Notes: generated by a model from the sequence alone, not told the origin. Positions 1-13,200 are shown, counted from the first letter of the stretch. The stretch: 64,000 nucleotides of DNA from Humibacter sp. RRB41 (GCF_022761015.1 NZ_JAKWJQ010000001.1:992001-1056000); one strand, 5' to 3'. Made by a program: numbers and translations.

Positions 1-72
1 CTCGTGATCGACGCAGCGAAGGCCGCAGGCGTCACGATGTACTTCACAGGCGAGCGCCACTTCTTCCACTGA
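1..72 (+). CDS. 3' end of an unidentified protein (partial)
   Basis: Frame 1 is open from the first base and stops at TGA 70-72, giving the last 23 residues of a protein that begins outside the window. The tail reads VIDAAKAAGVTMYFTGERHF, which looks like the end of an alpha/beta enzyme, but I do not recognise the family. High-GC third positions fit a real coding end. Nearby remnants of sugar-catabolic genes make a carbohydrate enzyme plausible, but that is only inference. Confidence 0.5.
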   Translation, partial: LVIDAAKAAGVTMYFTGERHFFH

Positions 73-161
73 CGACTGAGGCGAGAGCGGAGGACGCTTG
101 CGTGCTCTGCCGAGCCGATGGAGTCAGTCGGGCGCGAAGCGCACGCACTGATCCTCCCGCC

Positions 162-199
162 GGTTGGGGAGCGCGCCGCAGGCACGCCTATCGAAAGCC
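162..199. repeat. Degenerate REP-like palindromic intergenic repeat
   Basis: The segment starts GGTTGGGGAGCGCG and ends TATCGAAAGCC. It is a decayed copy of the GGTTGAG...TCGAAACC palindrome seen more cleanly at 32998-33034. From memory, repeats of this form are scattered through intergenic regions of Microbacteriaceae genomes. It directly abuts the long palindrome at 201-262. Confidence 0.5.
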
Positions 200-200
200 C

Positions 201-262
201 CGTTTGAAAGTCAAATAATGCGAACCCCGAGCTCGAGGTTCGCATTATTTGACTTCGAAACG
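201..262. other. 62-bp near-perfect AT-rich palindrome (cruciform or terminator)
   Basis: Arms centred on 231/232 pair at 28 of 31 positions, including a perfect 17-bp arm (210-226, GTCAAATAATGCGAACC, with 237-253) and a GAGCTC centre. Mismatched pairs are 227/236, 207/256 and 206/257. The AT-rich stem is striking against the GC-rich surroundings. It lies downstream of the gene ending at 72 and could end transcription from either side, but there is no U-tract and a protein-binding or mobile-element-end role cannot be excluded. Confidence 0.6.
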
Positions 263-349
263 GCCTTTGGGGGACCGAAAACGTCCTCGGGAGGTCTGAC
301 GGGGGAGGGGCGTCTGCGGCGACCGCGGCGCGCTCAACCGGCGGAGGCG

Positions 350-548
350 CGGGGCCGCCCCGCTCCACCAGGTAGACGTGGACGAGGGCGAGAACGACCT
401 CTCCGTCCTCGTTCTGAACGGTCACTCGCTCGTCGATGAGACCGTGTTCCGTTCGGGTCGCATGGTCGCGCTTGTCCACGATTTCGGCGCTAGTGGTGAC
501 GGTGTCGCCGATGAAGACCAGACGCACGAAGCGCACCCTGTCGTACCC
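350..548 (-). pseudogene. MaoC-like hot-dog dehydratase, 5'-truncated remnant
   Basis: Read on the minus strand from 548 downward, the frame gives YDRVRFVRLVFIGDTVTTSA, then a GLIDERVTVQNEDGEVV segment. This strongly resembles the C-terminal half of MaoC/enoyl-CoA hydratase-like hot-dog proteins (YDKVRFVxPVFIGDTV...VxNQDGExV). An in-frame TAG at 549-551 sits just before this block and the N-terminal half is missing. After the expected C-terminus (near 350) the frame runs on without a stop through the palindrome, so the natural terminus is also lost. I read it as a broken gene left by a deletion. Confidence 0.6.
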
Positions 549-616
549 CTAGCTCATCGACCGGGGATTGATGTCGACTGCGTGGCGCACCCGGGCACAC
601 AAAGAGGTGAACTCCG

Positions 617-883
617 ATGCATGACCGTCCCGCGCGCATGGTGATGATCGACGCCCACCAGCATGTCTGGGACCTTCGGCGGAGCCCGCAGCCCCTGCCG
701 TTCGAGGGCAGCTGGTTCCCCGACGCCTTCGTCGGCTCGATGGGGGTGCTGCAGAGGTATCTCGAAGGGTCGATCGCGACGCTTCCGACCTCGGTCGACG
801 ACGTGCAGCACACGATGGCGATCGTCGAGGCCGCGTACGACTCGAACGAGCGCGGCGGGGTGGTGCCGCACAACCTGAACTGA
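617..883 (+). pseudogene. Chimeric remnant: amidohydrolase N-terminus joined to Gfo/Idh/MocA C-terminus
   Basis: The 88-codon ORF begins with the first metal-binding motif of amidohydrolase-2 lactonases, MIDAHQHVWDLRR (residues 10-22). Within about ten residues it changes to a typical C-terminus of Gfo/Idh/MocA dehydrogenases: EGSWFPDAFVGSMGVLQRYL, then VDDVQHTMAIVEAAYDSNE. The rest of both enzymes is missing, so neither can be catalytic. An AGAGGTG ribosome binding site stands 7-13 bases before the ATG, so the peptide may still be made. It looks like an internal deletion that fused two neighbouring genes, for example of a fuconolactonase-type sugar pathway (inference). Confidence 0.6.
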
Positions 884-884
884 C

Positions 885-899
885 CCCCCACTTCGGGGG
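885..899 (+). terminator. Weak hairpin after the chimeric remnant
   Basis: CCCCC (885-889) pairs with GGGGG (895-899) around loop ACTTC, directly after the TGA at 881-883. There is no T-run. It is a short stem and only a possible terminator. The rest of 884-1006 holds GC-rich dyads but nothing I can name. Confidence 0.3.
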
Positions 900-1006
900 A
901 ACCGGCGGCCGCTGCGACGCCCCGAGTTCGGCGGCCTGCCGCGCGACACGCCGCTGCGGCATATGACGAGCGGATGCCGTCGCGAGCGTCAGGCGGAAGA
1001 AAGTCG

Positions 1007-1036
1007 TTGCACCCCTCTTGAGCCTGGGTCTAGCGT
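1007..1036 (+). promoter_or_regulatory. Promoter of the giant surface-protein gene
   Basis: TTGCAC (1007-1012) and TAGCGT (1031-1036) are separated by 18 bases and match the actinobacterial vegetative pattern TTGACA-N17/18-TAnnnT. Transcription would begin near 1043, leaving a leader of about 80 bases. This argues against a TTG codon at 1018 as the start of the giant gene, because it would lie inside the promoter. Confidence 0.6.
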
Positions 1037-1125
1037 CACCGATGTCGGCTCCATGGGGTCGCGGTGTTCGGGTCACCGCGGATGGAGTTCTTCAGCTCGG
1101 GGTAGCCGTGACAGGGCGAAAGCGC

Positions 1126-1266
1126 ATGTCGACGGATCGGGATACCGGTCACGTCACTTCACGCGCACCTGCACGCCGCCGGTCGGCAGTCGTCGTTTTC
1201 GCGGCGGTGATCAGCGCTTTCGCGCTCGCCCTCGCGCAGTCCGTGGTCACGGGTCCGGCATTCGCC
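1126..1266 (+). other. Signal peptide of the giant protein
   Basis: From ATG 1126 the first 47 residues have a basic patch (APARRR), a hydrophobic stretch (VVVFAAVISAFALALA) and an AFA|DS signal-peptidase I site. This places the mature protein outside the membrane, consistent with the C-terminal sorting signal. Confidence 0.85.
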
Positions 1267-4200
1267 GACTCCGCGGCACCCGCGACGCACACCATCACGG
1301 TGCACGTCCAACTGCCACCGCAGCCCGCACCGGCACCCGCGCCGACTCCGACGACGACAACGACGACTACTCAGGCGCCGGCGCCGGTCGTCACCCAGCA
1401 GGTGGTGCAACAGGTCGATCCCTCGTTGCTCGCGGCGCTGCTGGCGTCGTTGGCAGCTTCGCAGCAGAGCGTTCCGGCCACGATCAGCACGCCGAGCCAC
1501 AGCACCTCTGGGCACACCACGTCGCCGTACGGGTCGAACTGCCACATGACCAAGGGCGGCTCGACGCCGACCTCGACCCCGACCCCGACGACCACCGTCG
1601 ATCCGACGACGAACACCGTGACGAGTTCCTCGTCGACCAGCACGTCCAGCAGCACGCTGGTGTGCGGGCCCGGCACCACCGGTCCCACCTCGGTGGGCGG
1701 TTCGACGCAGACGGGGGACCCCTCGTCGACGCCGACTCCCACTCCGACGCCGACCCCTACTCCGACCTCGACCCCCACCCCTACGCCGACGCAGACCAGC
1801 GATCCGACGCCGACGCCCTCCTCGAACCCGGGCAGCACCGACACCCCGAGCAGCGACTCGACTCCTGAGCCGAGCGCCGACGGCCGTGTCGTGTTGCACG
1901 GCGGCCTGGGTGCATCGCTCGGATTCGCATTCGTGTTCGATGCGACGGATGCCTCGACGCCGGCCGATCCCGCGGGCTCCACTCCCGCCGCCACCGACCA
2001 GCCGACGCCGAGCGCGGCTCCGACGAGCGCCGACTCGACGGGGACGGACCCGGCCACGGCCGCCACCGACACCGGCGCGACCAGCGCGCCCCCGGCGAGC
2101 GACGCGGGCCAGGGTGACGGCTCGACCGGCGCACCGTCGGTGACCGGGTCAGACTCAAGCGGCGCAGGCGCCGGGGCGACGGACCCGTCGACCCAGCAGT
2201 CCTCGCCGTCGGGTGACGCCGGCTCGTCGACCTCCGGGGCATCCGGCGGCTCGACCCCTGCAGCGGGCGGCACGGCATCGACCGACCCGTCGACGCAACC
2301 TTCGACCGACGGCGCGTCCGCGGCGGGCACGACCAGAGCCGCAACGCAACAGGCCGCCGCGCAGTCGTCGGCCTCGACTGTGCCGGCCGCTCCGGGCACC
2401 TACACGTACACCGCCGACGCCTCGTCGACGACTCACAGCGTTCGCGTCTATGTGGACGGCCTCGACCTGGTCATCGACGACAACGGGGCGCTCACTCGAG
2501 TGGCGCTTGCGTCGCTGACCTCGGCGACGATCACCGGGAGCGGCGCGCACGGCGTGACGCTGACGATCGACACCAGCGCAGGTCCTGTCACGGTTCCGAT
2601 CACGTTCTCCGGGTCGGGATCCGACTCGGTCGCCGTGATCGGCGACGGCGTGGACTGGACGGCCGACACGGAGAGCGCAGGCAGCGTGGTCGCGTCTGGC
2701 CTGACATCCCTCGCCTACAGCGGCGTGCGTTCGATCAGCGCGACCGGCGCAGGCACCTCGCTGTACGGCCCAACGGCGAACACGACGTGGAAGGTCACCG
2801 GACACGACTCGGGATCGCTCGCCGCGACGGCAGGCGGATCCTCCATGGGCTTCAGCGGCTTCGACCGCCTGCTCGGAGCAGCCGGCAACCGCGACACGTA
2901 CGTCTTCGACCGGAACGGATGGCTGGGCGGCGGCATCGACGGCGGCGCGGGAGGCTTCGACACCGTCGTGGTGAACGCCGCCGGCGGACGCGTCGTCTCG
3001 ACCCCGAGCGGACCGTCGAGCGGAACGCTCGCCTTCGCCGGACACGTGCTCGGCTACGCCGGACTCGAGCCGGTCATGATCACGGGTGTCTCCGACGTGG
3101 TCGTGAACCCGTCCACCGCGAACGACACGGTCACGGTGACCTCGGACGGCGCTGGCCACATCATCGTGAGCTCGCCCTCGATGGAGACGCAGACCATCGA
3201 CGTGCCGAGCGGATCGCTCACCATCAGCGCGACCGCATCGGGCGTGACCGTGACGGTCACCGGCGATCTCGACCTGCCTGGCGCGCGACTCGAGATCGAC
3301 GCGGCCACCATCACGGTGACGCAGGGGGTCACCATCGACACCCGATCGGGAACCGGCGCCGGTGACGTCACGCTCGCCGCCACGGATGCAGAGACCGGCG
3401 CCCCCGCATCGGCTTCCGTCACGATCGACGGTGCAACGGTGCACGGAGGCACGATCACCCTTTCGGCCACCGCGACCCAGACGCCGTCCGGGTCGCCGGT
3501 CGTCGGCCAGAACATCGTGTCAGCCTCCTCGAGCGCACTGGTCGCCGTGATCGGAGCCGCGCTCCTCGACGCTGCCGGCGACGTCGCACTGCGCAGCTCG
3601 TCGTCGGTGACCGCGAACATCGCATCGACAGGGACCGGCGCGAGCAGCGCTGCGGACGCCGCCATCGCCACGGCGACGATCGACAGCACGGCGACGACGC
3701 GGGTCAGCGACACCGCGACCGTGCACGCGAACGGAGCGCTCTCGCTGGTCTCCGCGAACAACACCGCGGTGACCACCACGGCGGACGCCACCGCCGCGAC
3801 GGCGGGTGCCGGCGTCGCGGTCTCGAGGGTGACGAGCAACACGGCCGCCTACATCGACAGCGACAGCACGCTCGGGCTCTCGGCCGGCAGCGTCAGCGTC
3901 GCAGCGGACTCGACCAACGTCGTCGTCACGGTCGCCAAGGCGAGCCCGGGTGGCTCCACCGGCGACGATTCCTCGCCCGACTCCACCACCGACGGTCACG
4001 CTCAGGCTCCCGGAGGCACGATCGACGTCGCGGGCGCGCTCTCGTACACGAACCTGCAGCAGTCGACGCACGCGTACATCGCGCCGATCGGCGGGGGGCT
4101 GGTCATCGCGGTCACCGGCACCAGCGGCACGGGCGGCGGTGCGCCGATCGACGTGCACGCCGGCAACCAGGGCTCATCCTCGGCGTCGGCCGACGGCAGC

Positions 4201-7200
4201 GCTGCGGCGAGCGATCCCGCCGGGGTCGGCGTGGCCGTCGCGGTGAACACCGCGAACGTCTCGACCGACGCGCACGTGTCCGGCGTGACGGTGACGACGC
4301 CGTCGCTGAACGTCGAAGCGGTGACGAAGCCGGCCGCGGGCGGCGCGACCAACACGTTCGGCGCGAGTGCGACCTCCGGTGCCGGCGGAGGAACGAACGT
4401 CGGCGTCGCCGGCGCGGTTGCGGTGAACATCGTGACGCTCACCACCACCGCGACTCTGACGGGTGCGCCCGTGACGGCGTCGGGTTCCGACGTGACGCTG
4501 GCCGCCACGTCGAACGACACCGACAACTCGACCGCAGCACCGGGCACCGACAGCACGGGCGCGGCGACCGGCATCGGAGCATCCGTCGCGCTCAACATCA
4601 TCAACGACACCACGGCAGCGGGCCTCGCGGCCGGCGCGGGCCTCAACGGAGCCCATAACCTGACGATCACCTCCGACTCCGTGTCGCCTGCGACCACCCA
4701 GGCCAAGGGCGCCGCGTACTCCAAGGACGTCGCGGTCGCGCCGGTGTACGCGCTGACCACCTCCAACGTTCGGACCACGGCGAACAGCGAGACGGGAAGC
4801 GCCGTCACGCTCTCGGGCACCTACACGGCGACCGCACACCAGGTCGCGAACGTGACAACCACGGCGACCGGAGAGGCTCAGGCTGATGGGTCGCTCGGCG
4901 TCGCGGTCGCGCAAACCTACGCCAACCACCTCGTGCAGGCGACCACGCACCGCGACGTGACCGCGGCCGGCGCCTTCAGCCTCACGGCGAACGGCGCCTC
5001 CGGCGTGACCACCACCGCAACGGCCTCGAACACCGGAGCTCCTGGCACGGATGCCTCACCGGCGTCACCCGGCGACCTCGCCTCCGGGGCGCGCACCTTC
5101 GCCGACAACGCGGCGCCCACCACGGGCGGCGCACTGCCGGACGGGTCGGGCGGAAGCGGCGACAACCCGGGGCCGGGTCAGCCCGCAACCCCGGCCGGAA
5201 CGGTCAGCGTCGCCGCGGCGATCGCGATCACGGTGCACACCGCCAGCGCCGACGCGTCGATCGACGGCGTGACTGTTGTCGCGAAGACCATCGGGCTGAC
5301 CGCGACCGAGAACGTGTCGGCCGCCACCATCGCAACGGGCGGCCCATCGACTCGCGCACCACCGGGGGGCGGAACGAGCATCGCGGCCGCCGTAGCGGTC
5401 ACCGTCGCCGACGTCACCATCACCGCGAACGTCGGACCCCACACCACCCTCACCACCACCTCCCTCAGCATCACCGCCGGCGTCGGCTCCACGAACGCCG
5501 CCGGAACCGCGGACCAGACCGACCGGTTCGCCACCACCTCCACAGCTGGAGCCGGCACCAACGGCTCGCTGGGAATCGCCGGCTCCGTCGCCATCCAATC
5601 GGCGACCGTCTCCACCTCGGCCTCGCTTCTCATCGACGGCACTTCGTCTCCCGTCGTCACCCTGAGCGGTTCGCTCGGGACCGGCCCCCTCGCCGCGCAG
5701 GCCTCGTCATCCGTCGCCTCCACCGTCTCGGCACTCATGGCCGACAGCGGATCCAGTACCCCGACCACGGGCATCGGCGTCTCGTTCGCCCTCGCTCTGC
5801 AGAACGACACCACGACGGCCGCGATCGGCGACGGCTCGGTCGTCACCGGCGCGACGGACGTGACGCTCGCCGCGACCACGCACGACGACGCCACCGTCAC
5901 AGCGAGGGCCGGCGCGGCATCCACCGGCGTCTCGGTCGCACCGTTCGGCTCCGTGCTCGCGGCCAACGTCACCACCACGGCGCTCATCGGAGCCGGAGCG
6001 ACGCTCACGGCGACCGGAGCCGTACACCTCAGCGCAGAGCAGCACGCGTCGGCGACCGCCGTCGCCGACGGCACGGTGCAGGGCGGAGCGAAGGCAGCGG
6101 TCGGCGCAGGACTCGCGCTCGTCATCGCCGTCGACACGGTGACGGCCACGGTCGCCAGGTCCGTCACCGCGGCATCCATCGCGATCGGCGCCACCGGCTT
6201 CAGCGCGAGCACCGCGACGGCGACGGCATCGGCGTCTGGAGCACCGTCGAGCGGCTCCGCAGGCGGGGCGGGCAGCGGCGTCGACGACTCCGTGACCGGC
6301 GCGAAAGGCACAGCGACCGACCTCGCGACGCAGACCGGCAGCGCGGCACCCGGCACGACGGCGGCGCCGAGCGCCTCGACATCGCAGGGCGGGGTCGCCG
6401 CCGCGGCAGCGATCGCCGTCATGGTCTCCACCCCGACCGCTCAGGCCGCCGCGGTCGGAACGGGAGTGACGCTCACGGCATCCGGCGCCGTCACGATCTC
6501 GTCGGCACAGAACGCCGACGCCTCCACCACCGCAGACGGATCCGCCGTCTCCACCGCCGACTTCGTGATCGGTGCGGCAGTCGCCGTCACGCTGCTGCAC
6601 GCGGTGAACACGGCTTCGCTTCCCGCCGGCGACGCCGTGAAGGCCGCATCACTGGTGCTCTCGGCGACCGTCGCCGTCGAAGGGGCCGACACCGGTTCGA
6701 CCGTCGGGGCATCGGCGACCAGCGGGGCGGGCGGCGGCAGCGTCTCCGTCGCCGGATCGCTCGCCGTCGCCGTCGTGACCCCGCTGACGCAGGCGTCCCT
6801 CGCCGGAGCGGTGACCCTCAGCGGCGGTGCCCTCGCGGTGACCGCCGCGTCCGACGTCACCTCCACCGTGATCGCGGAACCGACGCCCGCCGGCGTCACC
6901 GCGACGAAGGCCGGCATCGGGGCATCCGTCGCCCTCGACCTGATCACCGACACCACCGCCGCGACGATCGCAGGCACCGTGAGCGGCGCGACGGGCCTGA
7001 CGCTCACCGCGACCGCCAAGGATGCAGCGACCACCGAGGCGAAGTCCGGCTCCTCCGGCGGCGGGGTAGCCGTGGCGCCGGCCGTCGCGATCATCCTCTC
7101 GACGGTTCAGACCTCGGTCGCGGTGCTCGCCGGAGCGACCATCACCGTGACGGGCGCGTTCGCGGCGTCGTCGACGCAGAACGCGTCCGCGTCGACGACG

Positions 7201-10200
7201 GCGGGCTCCGCGGTGAGCGACGCGTCGTCGGCGGCGGTGGGCGTGAGTTTGGCGCTGACCGTGGTGAACCACAGCGTGACGGCATCGACCGCGCGCTCCC
7301 TCGCAGCGGGCGGCGACCTGTCTCTGACGGCATCCGGCGTCTCCGCGTCCGCCTCGCAGGCGACGGCCTCCGTCGGCGGCGCCCCGGAGAACGGCTCGGG
7401 TGGATCGTCCGGCAGCGGAGTGGATCAGCAGCTGGCCGACCAGCGCGGCTTCGCCGACAGCGCCTCGCAGGACAACGGCGGAGCGAAGTCCGACTCGACG
7501 GGCACGCCGTCGGCGTCGACCAGCGACGGCGGCGTCAACGTGGCGGCCGCGGTCGCCGCCACGGTCGTCGACACCGTCTCCTCCGCCACGATCGACCCGA
7601 CCGCGAACGGAGTCGACCTGAGGGCGGGCGGCACCGTCGCGCTCGGCTCGAGTGCGAACACGGATGCCGGATCCTCCGCCGACGGCTCCTCGGTCGCACC
7701 CGGCTCCGCATCGATCGGCGCCGGTGTGGCGATCACCTTCGCACACGTCATCAACGACGCGGCGCTCCCCACCGGCGACACGATCCACGCCCACGCGGCC
7801 ACGGTGTCGGCAGGCATCACGCCGAACGGTGCAGACACCACCGATACGTTCGCCGCCGCTTCCGCGAGCGGCGCCGGAGGAGGCAAGGTCTCGGTCGCCG
7901 GCTCCCTTGCGCTGGCCACGATCGACCTCGCCACCCTCGCCGAGATCGGCGGGGCGGTGACACTCACCGGTGGCGACCTGGGAGTGACGGCGAACAGTGC
8001 TTCGTCCTCCATCGTGAAAGCGGAACCGGTGGGCGCGGGAGTGAGCGGCGGGAACGTGGGGATCGGGGCATCCGTCGCCCTGAACCTCGTCACCGACTCG
8101 ACGGTCGCGCGCATCGACGACGGAGCGGTCGTCACCGGCGCCGCGAACCTCACCCTCACCGCCGGATCGATGGACGCCGAGACCACCGAGGCGAAGATGG
8201 GCGCCTCCGGCGGATCGGTCGCCATCGCCCCCGCGATCGCGGTCACCCTGACGAACATCACCACGAGCGCCCTGATCGGCACGCTCGGCTCCGCGACCGC
8301 GGTGACCGGCAGCCTCGCACTCACGGCGTCGCAGAACGCGACGGTCTCCACGACGGCCGGCGCGGTGACCGCCGGCGCATCGACCGCCGCCGCGGGGATC
8401 GCCCTCGCGCTGACCATCGCGAACGACTCGGTGCTCGCCCAGACGGCGCGCAGCCTGACCTCCACGGGAGACCTCACGCTCTCCTCGACCGGGCTGTGGT
8501 CGTCGGCGTCGTCGGCGACCGCCTCGGCGTCGGGAGCCGCCGAGACCAGCGGGTCGGGCGGCGGCGCCGGCTCGGGTGTCGACGACCAGGTGTCGAAGCA
8601 GCGACAGCTCGCCGGCGACACGGCGAACGCCAACCACATCACCTCGGGCGCCACCCCCACCGGCACCACCTCGACACCGTCGGCGTCCACCTCGGGCGGA
8701 AAGGTGGATGTCGCGGCAGCCGTCGCCATCGTGGTGGCCACCCAGAGCTCGACCGCCACCGTGCTCGCCTCGGCGCCCGCGATCACCCTCACCGCAGGCG
8801 GAACGGTCGCCCTGACCTCGGCACAGAACACGGATGCCGCCACCACCGCCGACGGCTCGGCCGTCGGGGGCGGGGCCGCCGCGATCGGCGCCGCCGTCGC
8901 CATCACCCTCGCGGACGTGTCCAACAGTGCCGTGCTCCCCGCGAACACCACCGTGGCGGCCAAGTCGCTCACCGTGTCGGCGACCGAGGCGACGAACGGA
9001 GCAGACTCCGTCTCGGCGTTCGGTGCGCAGTCCACCAGCGGCGCAGGCGGCGGCAAGGTCTTGGTAGCCGGGTCGCTCGCACTGGCCATCGTCAACCTCG
9101 CCACCCGGGCCCAGCTCGCGGGCACCGGCCACCTCACCGGAGGCGCGGTGCTCGTCACGGCGTCGGATGACGCCACCTCCACCGTGAAGGCCGAACCGAG
9201 CGGCGGCGGGGTGACGCCCGCGAACATCGGCGTCGGCGCGTCCGTGGCCCTGAACATCGTCACCGACACCACGTCAGCGGGCATCGCGAACGGCGTGGCG
9301 CTCACCGGCGCAGGCAGCCTCACGCTGAACAGCACGTCGACGGATGCCGCCACCACCGACGCCACGATGGGTGCCTCCGGCGGCAGCGTCGACATCGCTC
9401 CGGCCGTCGCGGTCACGCTCTCGACGGTGACGACCACAGTCTCGCTCGGCACCGGCGCGGTGGTCACCGTCACGGGTGATGTCAGCGCAACGGCCACGCA
9501 GAACGCGTCGGCGTCGGGGACCGCAGGGGCTGCCGTGGCAGGGGGGACCACGGCAGCCGTCGGCGTGGCACTGGCGCTGACGGTGGCGAACCACAGCGTG
9601 TCGGCGACGACGGCGCGGTCCGTCACGGCCGGGCGCGCAGTGACCTTGCGGGCAACCGGTGTCTCCTCGTCCTCGTCATCCGCCACGGCGTCGGCGTCGG
9701 GCGCCAAAGAAAACTCATCTTCAGGCGGCGGGGGAGCAGCCGGCGACGGCGTCGATCAGCAGCTCACGAAGGAGCGCACGAACGCCGACCAGGTCGCTGC
9801 GGAGAACGACGGGGCGTCATCCGGAACCACCACGACGCCCAGCGCATCCACTTCCAGCGGCAAGGTCAACGTGGCCGCGGCCGTCGGCGTCGTGGTCGCG
9901 ACGGTGAAGTCCACGGCGACCGTGATCGGCACGGGCGTGACACTGACCGCCGGCGGTGCCGTGACGCTGGCGTCGAGCCAGAACACGGATGCGACTTCGG
10001 CGGCCGACGGCTCGGCATCCCAGGGGGCGACCGCCACGATCGGCGCCGGCGTGGCGATCACGCTCGCCCAGGTCGACAACGTCGCGACCCTGCCCGTCGG
10101 GGACTCGGTCGACGCGCACGGGCTCACGATCAGCGCCACCGAGACCGTCAACGGCGCCGACACCACGTCGACCTACGGCGCCCAGGCCACCAGCGGTGCT

Positions 10201-13200
10201 GGCGGCGGGTCGATCTCGGTCGCCGGGTCGCTCGCGCTCGCTGTGGTCAACCAGAGCACGCTCGCGCAGCTGGCCGGCACGGCGACGCTGCACGGCGCGA
10301 ACCTGACGGTTTCAGCGGGGAGCGCTGCGGCGACGACGGTGAAGGCCGAGCCGACGGCCGGCGGTGTGATGTCCACCAACGTGGGGGTCGGCGCCTCCGT
10401 CGCGCTCGCCATCATCACGGACACGACGAACGCCGCGATCGTGGGCGGTGCGTCCGTCACCGGAACCGGCGGCCTCACCCTCACGAGCACGGCAACGGAT
10501 GACGCCACGACAGAAGCCAAGATGGGCGCGTCCGGCGGGGGTGTCGCCCTGTCGCCGGCCGTTGCCGTCACACTCTCGACCGTCACCACCACGACCACCA
10601 TCGGCAGCGGCGCACTGCTGACGCTGACCGGAGCGCTCGCCGCAACGGCGACGCAGAACGCCTCGGCGTCGACGACGGCGGGATCCATCGTGTCGGGCGC
10701 CTCGTCGGCGGCGGTCGGGGTCGGACTCGCGCTGTCCATCTCGAACCACACCGTGACGGCGACCACGGCCCGATCGATCACCGCGAGCGGCGACATCGCG
10801 CTGATGGCGGCGGGAACGTCGGCCTCGTCGGCGCAGGCGACCGCATCGGCAGTCGGGGCGGCCGAGAACGGCGGCTCGGGCGGCTCCGGCGGTGACGGGG
10901 TCGACCAGCAGATCTCGAAGGAGCGCACCAACGCCGACCAGGTCGCCGGGGAGAACAACGGTGCGTCATCCGGCGACACCGCGGCGCCGAGCGCGTCGAC
11001 CTCGGGCGGCAAGGTGAACGTCGCGGCCGCCGTCGCTGTCGTCGTCGCCAGCGTGAAGTCCACGGCCACCATCGTCGGGAGCGGCATCACCCTCACCTCC
11101 GGCGGCACCGCCACTCTGGCCGCGAGCCAGAACACGGACGCCGCCACAACGGCCGACGGCTCGGCGGTGGGCGGCTCCAGCGCGAACATCGGAGCAGCCG
11201 TCGCGATCACGCTCGCCGACGTCGACAACAATGCGGTTCTCCCGACCGGCGACAGCGTGCACGCCAAGGGGCTGACCATCTCGGCGACCGAGACCGTGAA
11301 CGGTGCGGATGCCACGAGCACCTACGGCGCGCAGTCCACCTCCGGCGCGGGCGGCGGAAAGCTGTCGGTGGCAGGCTCGCTCGCGCTCGCCGTGGTCAAC
11401 CAGCACACGCTCGCCGAAGTCGCCGGAGCCGTGGTGCTCGCCGGGGGAGACGCGAGCATCACGGCAGGCAGCGCTGCGGCCTCCACCGTGAAGGCGGAGC
11501 CCACGGCGGGTGGGGTGACGGCGACCAGCGTCGGCGTCGGCGCGTCGGTCGCGCTGAACCTCATCACGGACACCACACTCGCCACGCTCGACGACGGCAT
11601 CGCCCTCACCGGCGGCAAGAGCGTCGCACTGGCCAGCTCCGCGACGGACGACGCGGTCACCGAGGCGAAGATGGGCGCGTTGGGCGGAAGCGTCGACGTG
11701 GCGCCGGCCGTTGCCGTCACGCTCTCGACCGTCACCACCACGGTCGTCGTCGGCAAGCCGGGCGGCGTGCTCACCCTGACTGGAAGCTTCTCCGGCTCCG
11801 CCACCCAGCACGCGTCGGCGAGCACCACGGCCGGCGCCGTCGTCTCCGGCGGATCCACAGCGGCGGTCGGTGTCGGACTCGCCCTCACGATCTCCAACCA
11901 CACCGTCAGCGCGACGACAGCACGCTCGATCGCGGCTACCGGGGATGTCGCACTCACGGCAACCGGCGTGTCCGCTTCCTCGGCCTCGGCCCAGGCATCC
12001 GCTTCCGGTGCTCCGGAGAACAGTGCAGACGGCTCCGGCGGTGCGGGCAGTGGCGGTGGCGCCGGGGGCGGCGTCGACCAGCAGATCTCGAAGGAGCGCA
12101 CGAACGCCGACGATACGGCGGCGGCGAGCGGAGGCGAGAAGTCCGGCTCGACCGCGACGCCGAGCGCAACGAGCTCCAGCGGCAAGGTGAACGTCGCAGC
12201 GGCTGTCGGCGTCGTCGTCTCGACGGTGAAGACCACGGCGACCGTGATCGGCACCGGCCTCGACCTCAAGGCGGGCGGCACGGTGACGCTGGCGTCGAGC
12301 CAGAACACCGACGCGGCGTCATCCGCCGACGGGTCGGCATCGCAGGGGGCGACGGCGACGATCGGCGCGGCCGTCGCGATCACCCTCGCGGATGTCACCA
12401 ACCACGCGATCCTCCCGGCCGGCGACACGGTGCACGCACGTTCCCTGACCGTCTCGGCGACCGAGACAGTTGACGGCGCAGACGTCACGAGCACGTACGG
12501 CGCGCAGTCCACGAGCGGTGCCGGTGGTGGCAAGGTGTCCGTCGCCGGGTCGTTCGCCCTGGCGGTCGTGAACCAGGAGACGAAGGCCGAGCTCGCAGGC
12601 ACGGTAGCGCTCACAGGCGGCGACGCGAATGTGACGGCGGGCAGCGCGGCGTCGACGACGGTGAAGGCGGAGCCGACGCCGGGCGGGGTCGCCGCGACGA
12701 GTGTGGGTGTCGGTGCATCAGTCGCCCTTGCCCTGATCCAGGATGACACCACCGCGACGCTCGACAACGGCATCGCGATCACGGGTGCCGCGAACGTCTC
12801 GCTCACGGCGACGGCGACGGATGACGCCGTGGTCGAGGCGAAGATGGGTGCCGCGGGCGGCAAGGTCGATCTCTCACCGGCCGTCGCGATCGCCCTCTCC
12901 AATGTGACGACGCAGGCGCTGGTGGGCACGTTCGGCGGCGCTCTCACGCTGTCCGGCAGCTTCACAGGCACGGCGACGCAGAAGACCTCGGCGTCCACGA
13001 CGGCTGGCGCGGTCGTCACGGGCGCGTCGAGCGCGGCGGTCGGCGTCGGGCTCGCGCTGACGATCGCGAACGACACGGCCAACGGCACGACGGCGCGCAG
13101 CATCGCGGCAGGCGGCGACGTCACGCTCGGCGCGTCGGGCGTCTCTGGTTCGTCGGCGTCGGCGTCCGCGTCGGCTGCCGGTGCTCCGGAGAACAGCGCG

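Noticed and set aside
1018-1125. TTG 1018 as start of the giant protein
   Set aside because: It lies between the -35 and -10 boxes of the likely promoter, has no ribosome binding site, and would put 36 residues before the signal peptide's basic region.
6649-9707. Long minus-strand open frames (827 and 760 codons) within the repeat array
   Set aside because: They mirror the sense-strand repeats with no start signals, and their composition is that of antisense shadow translation.
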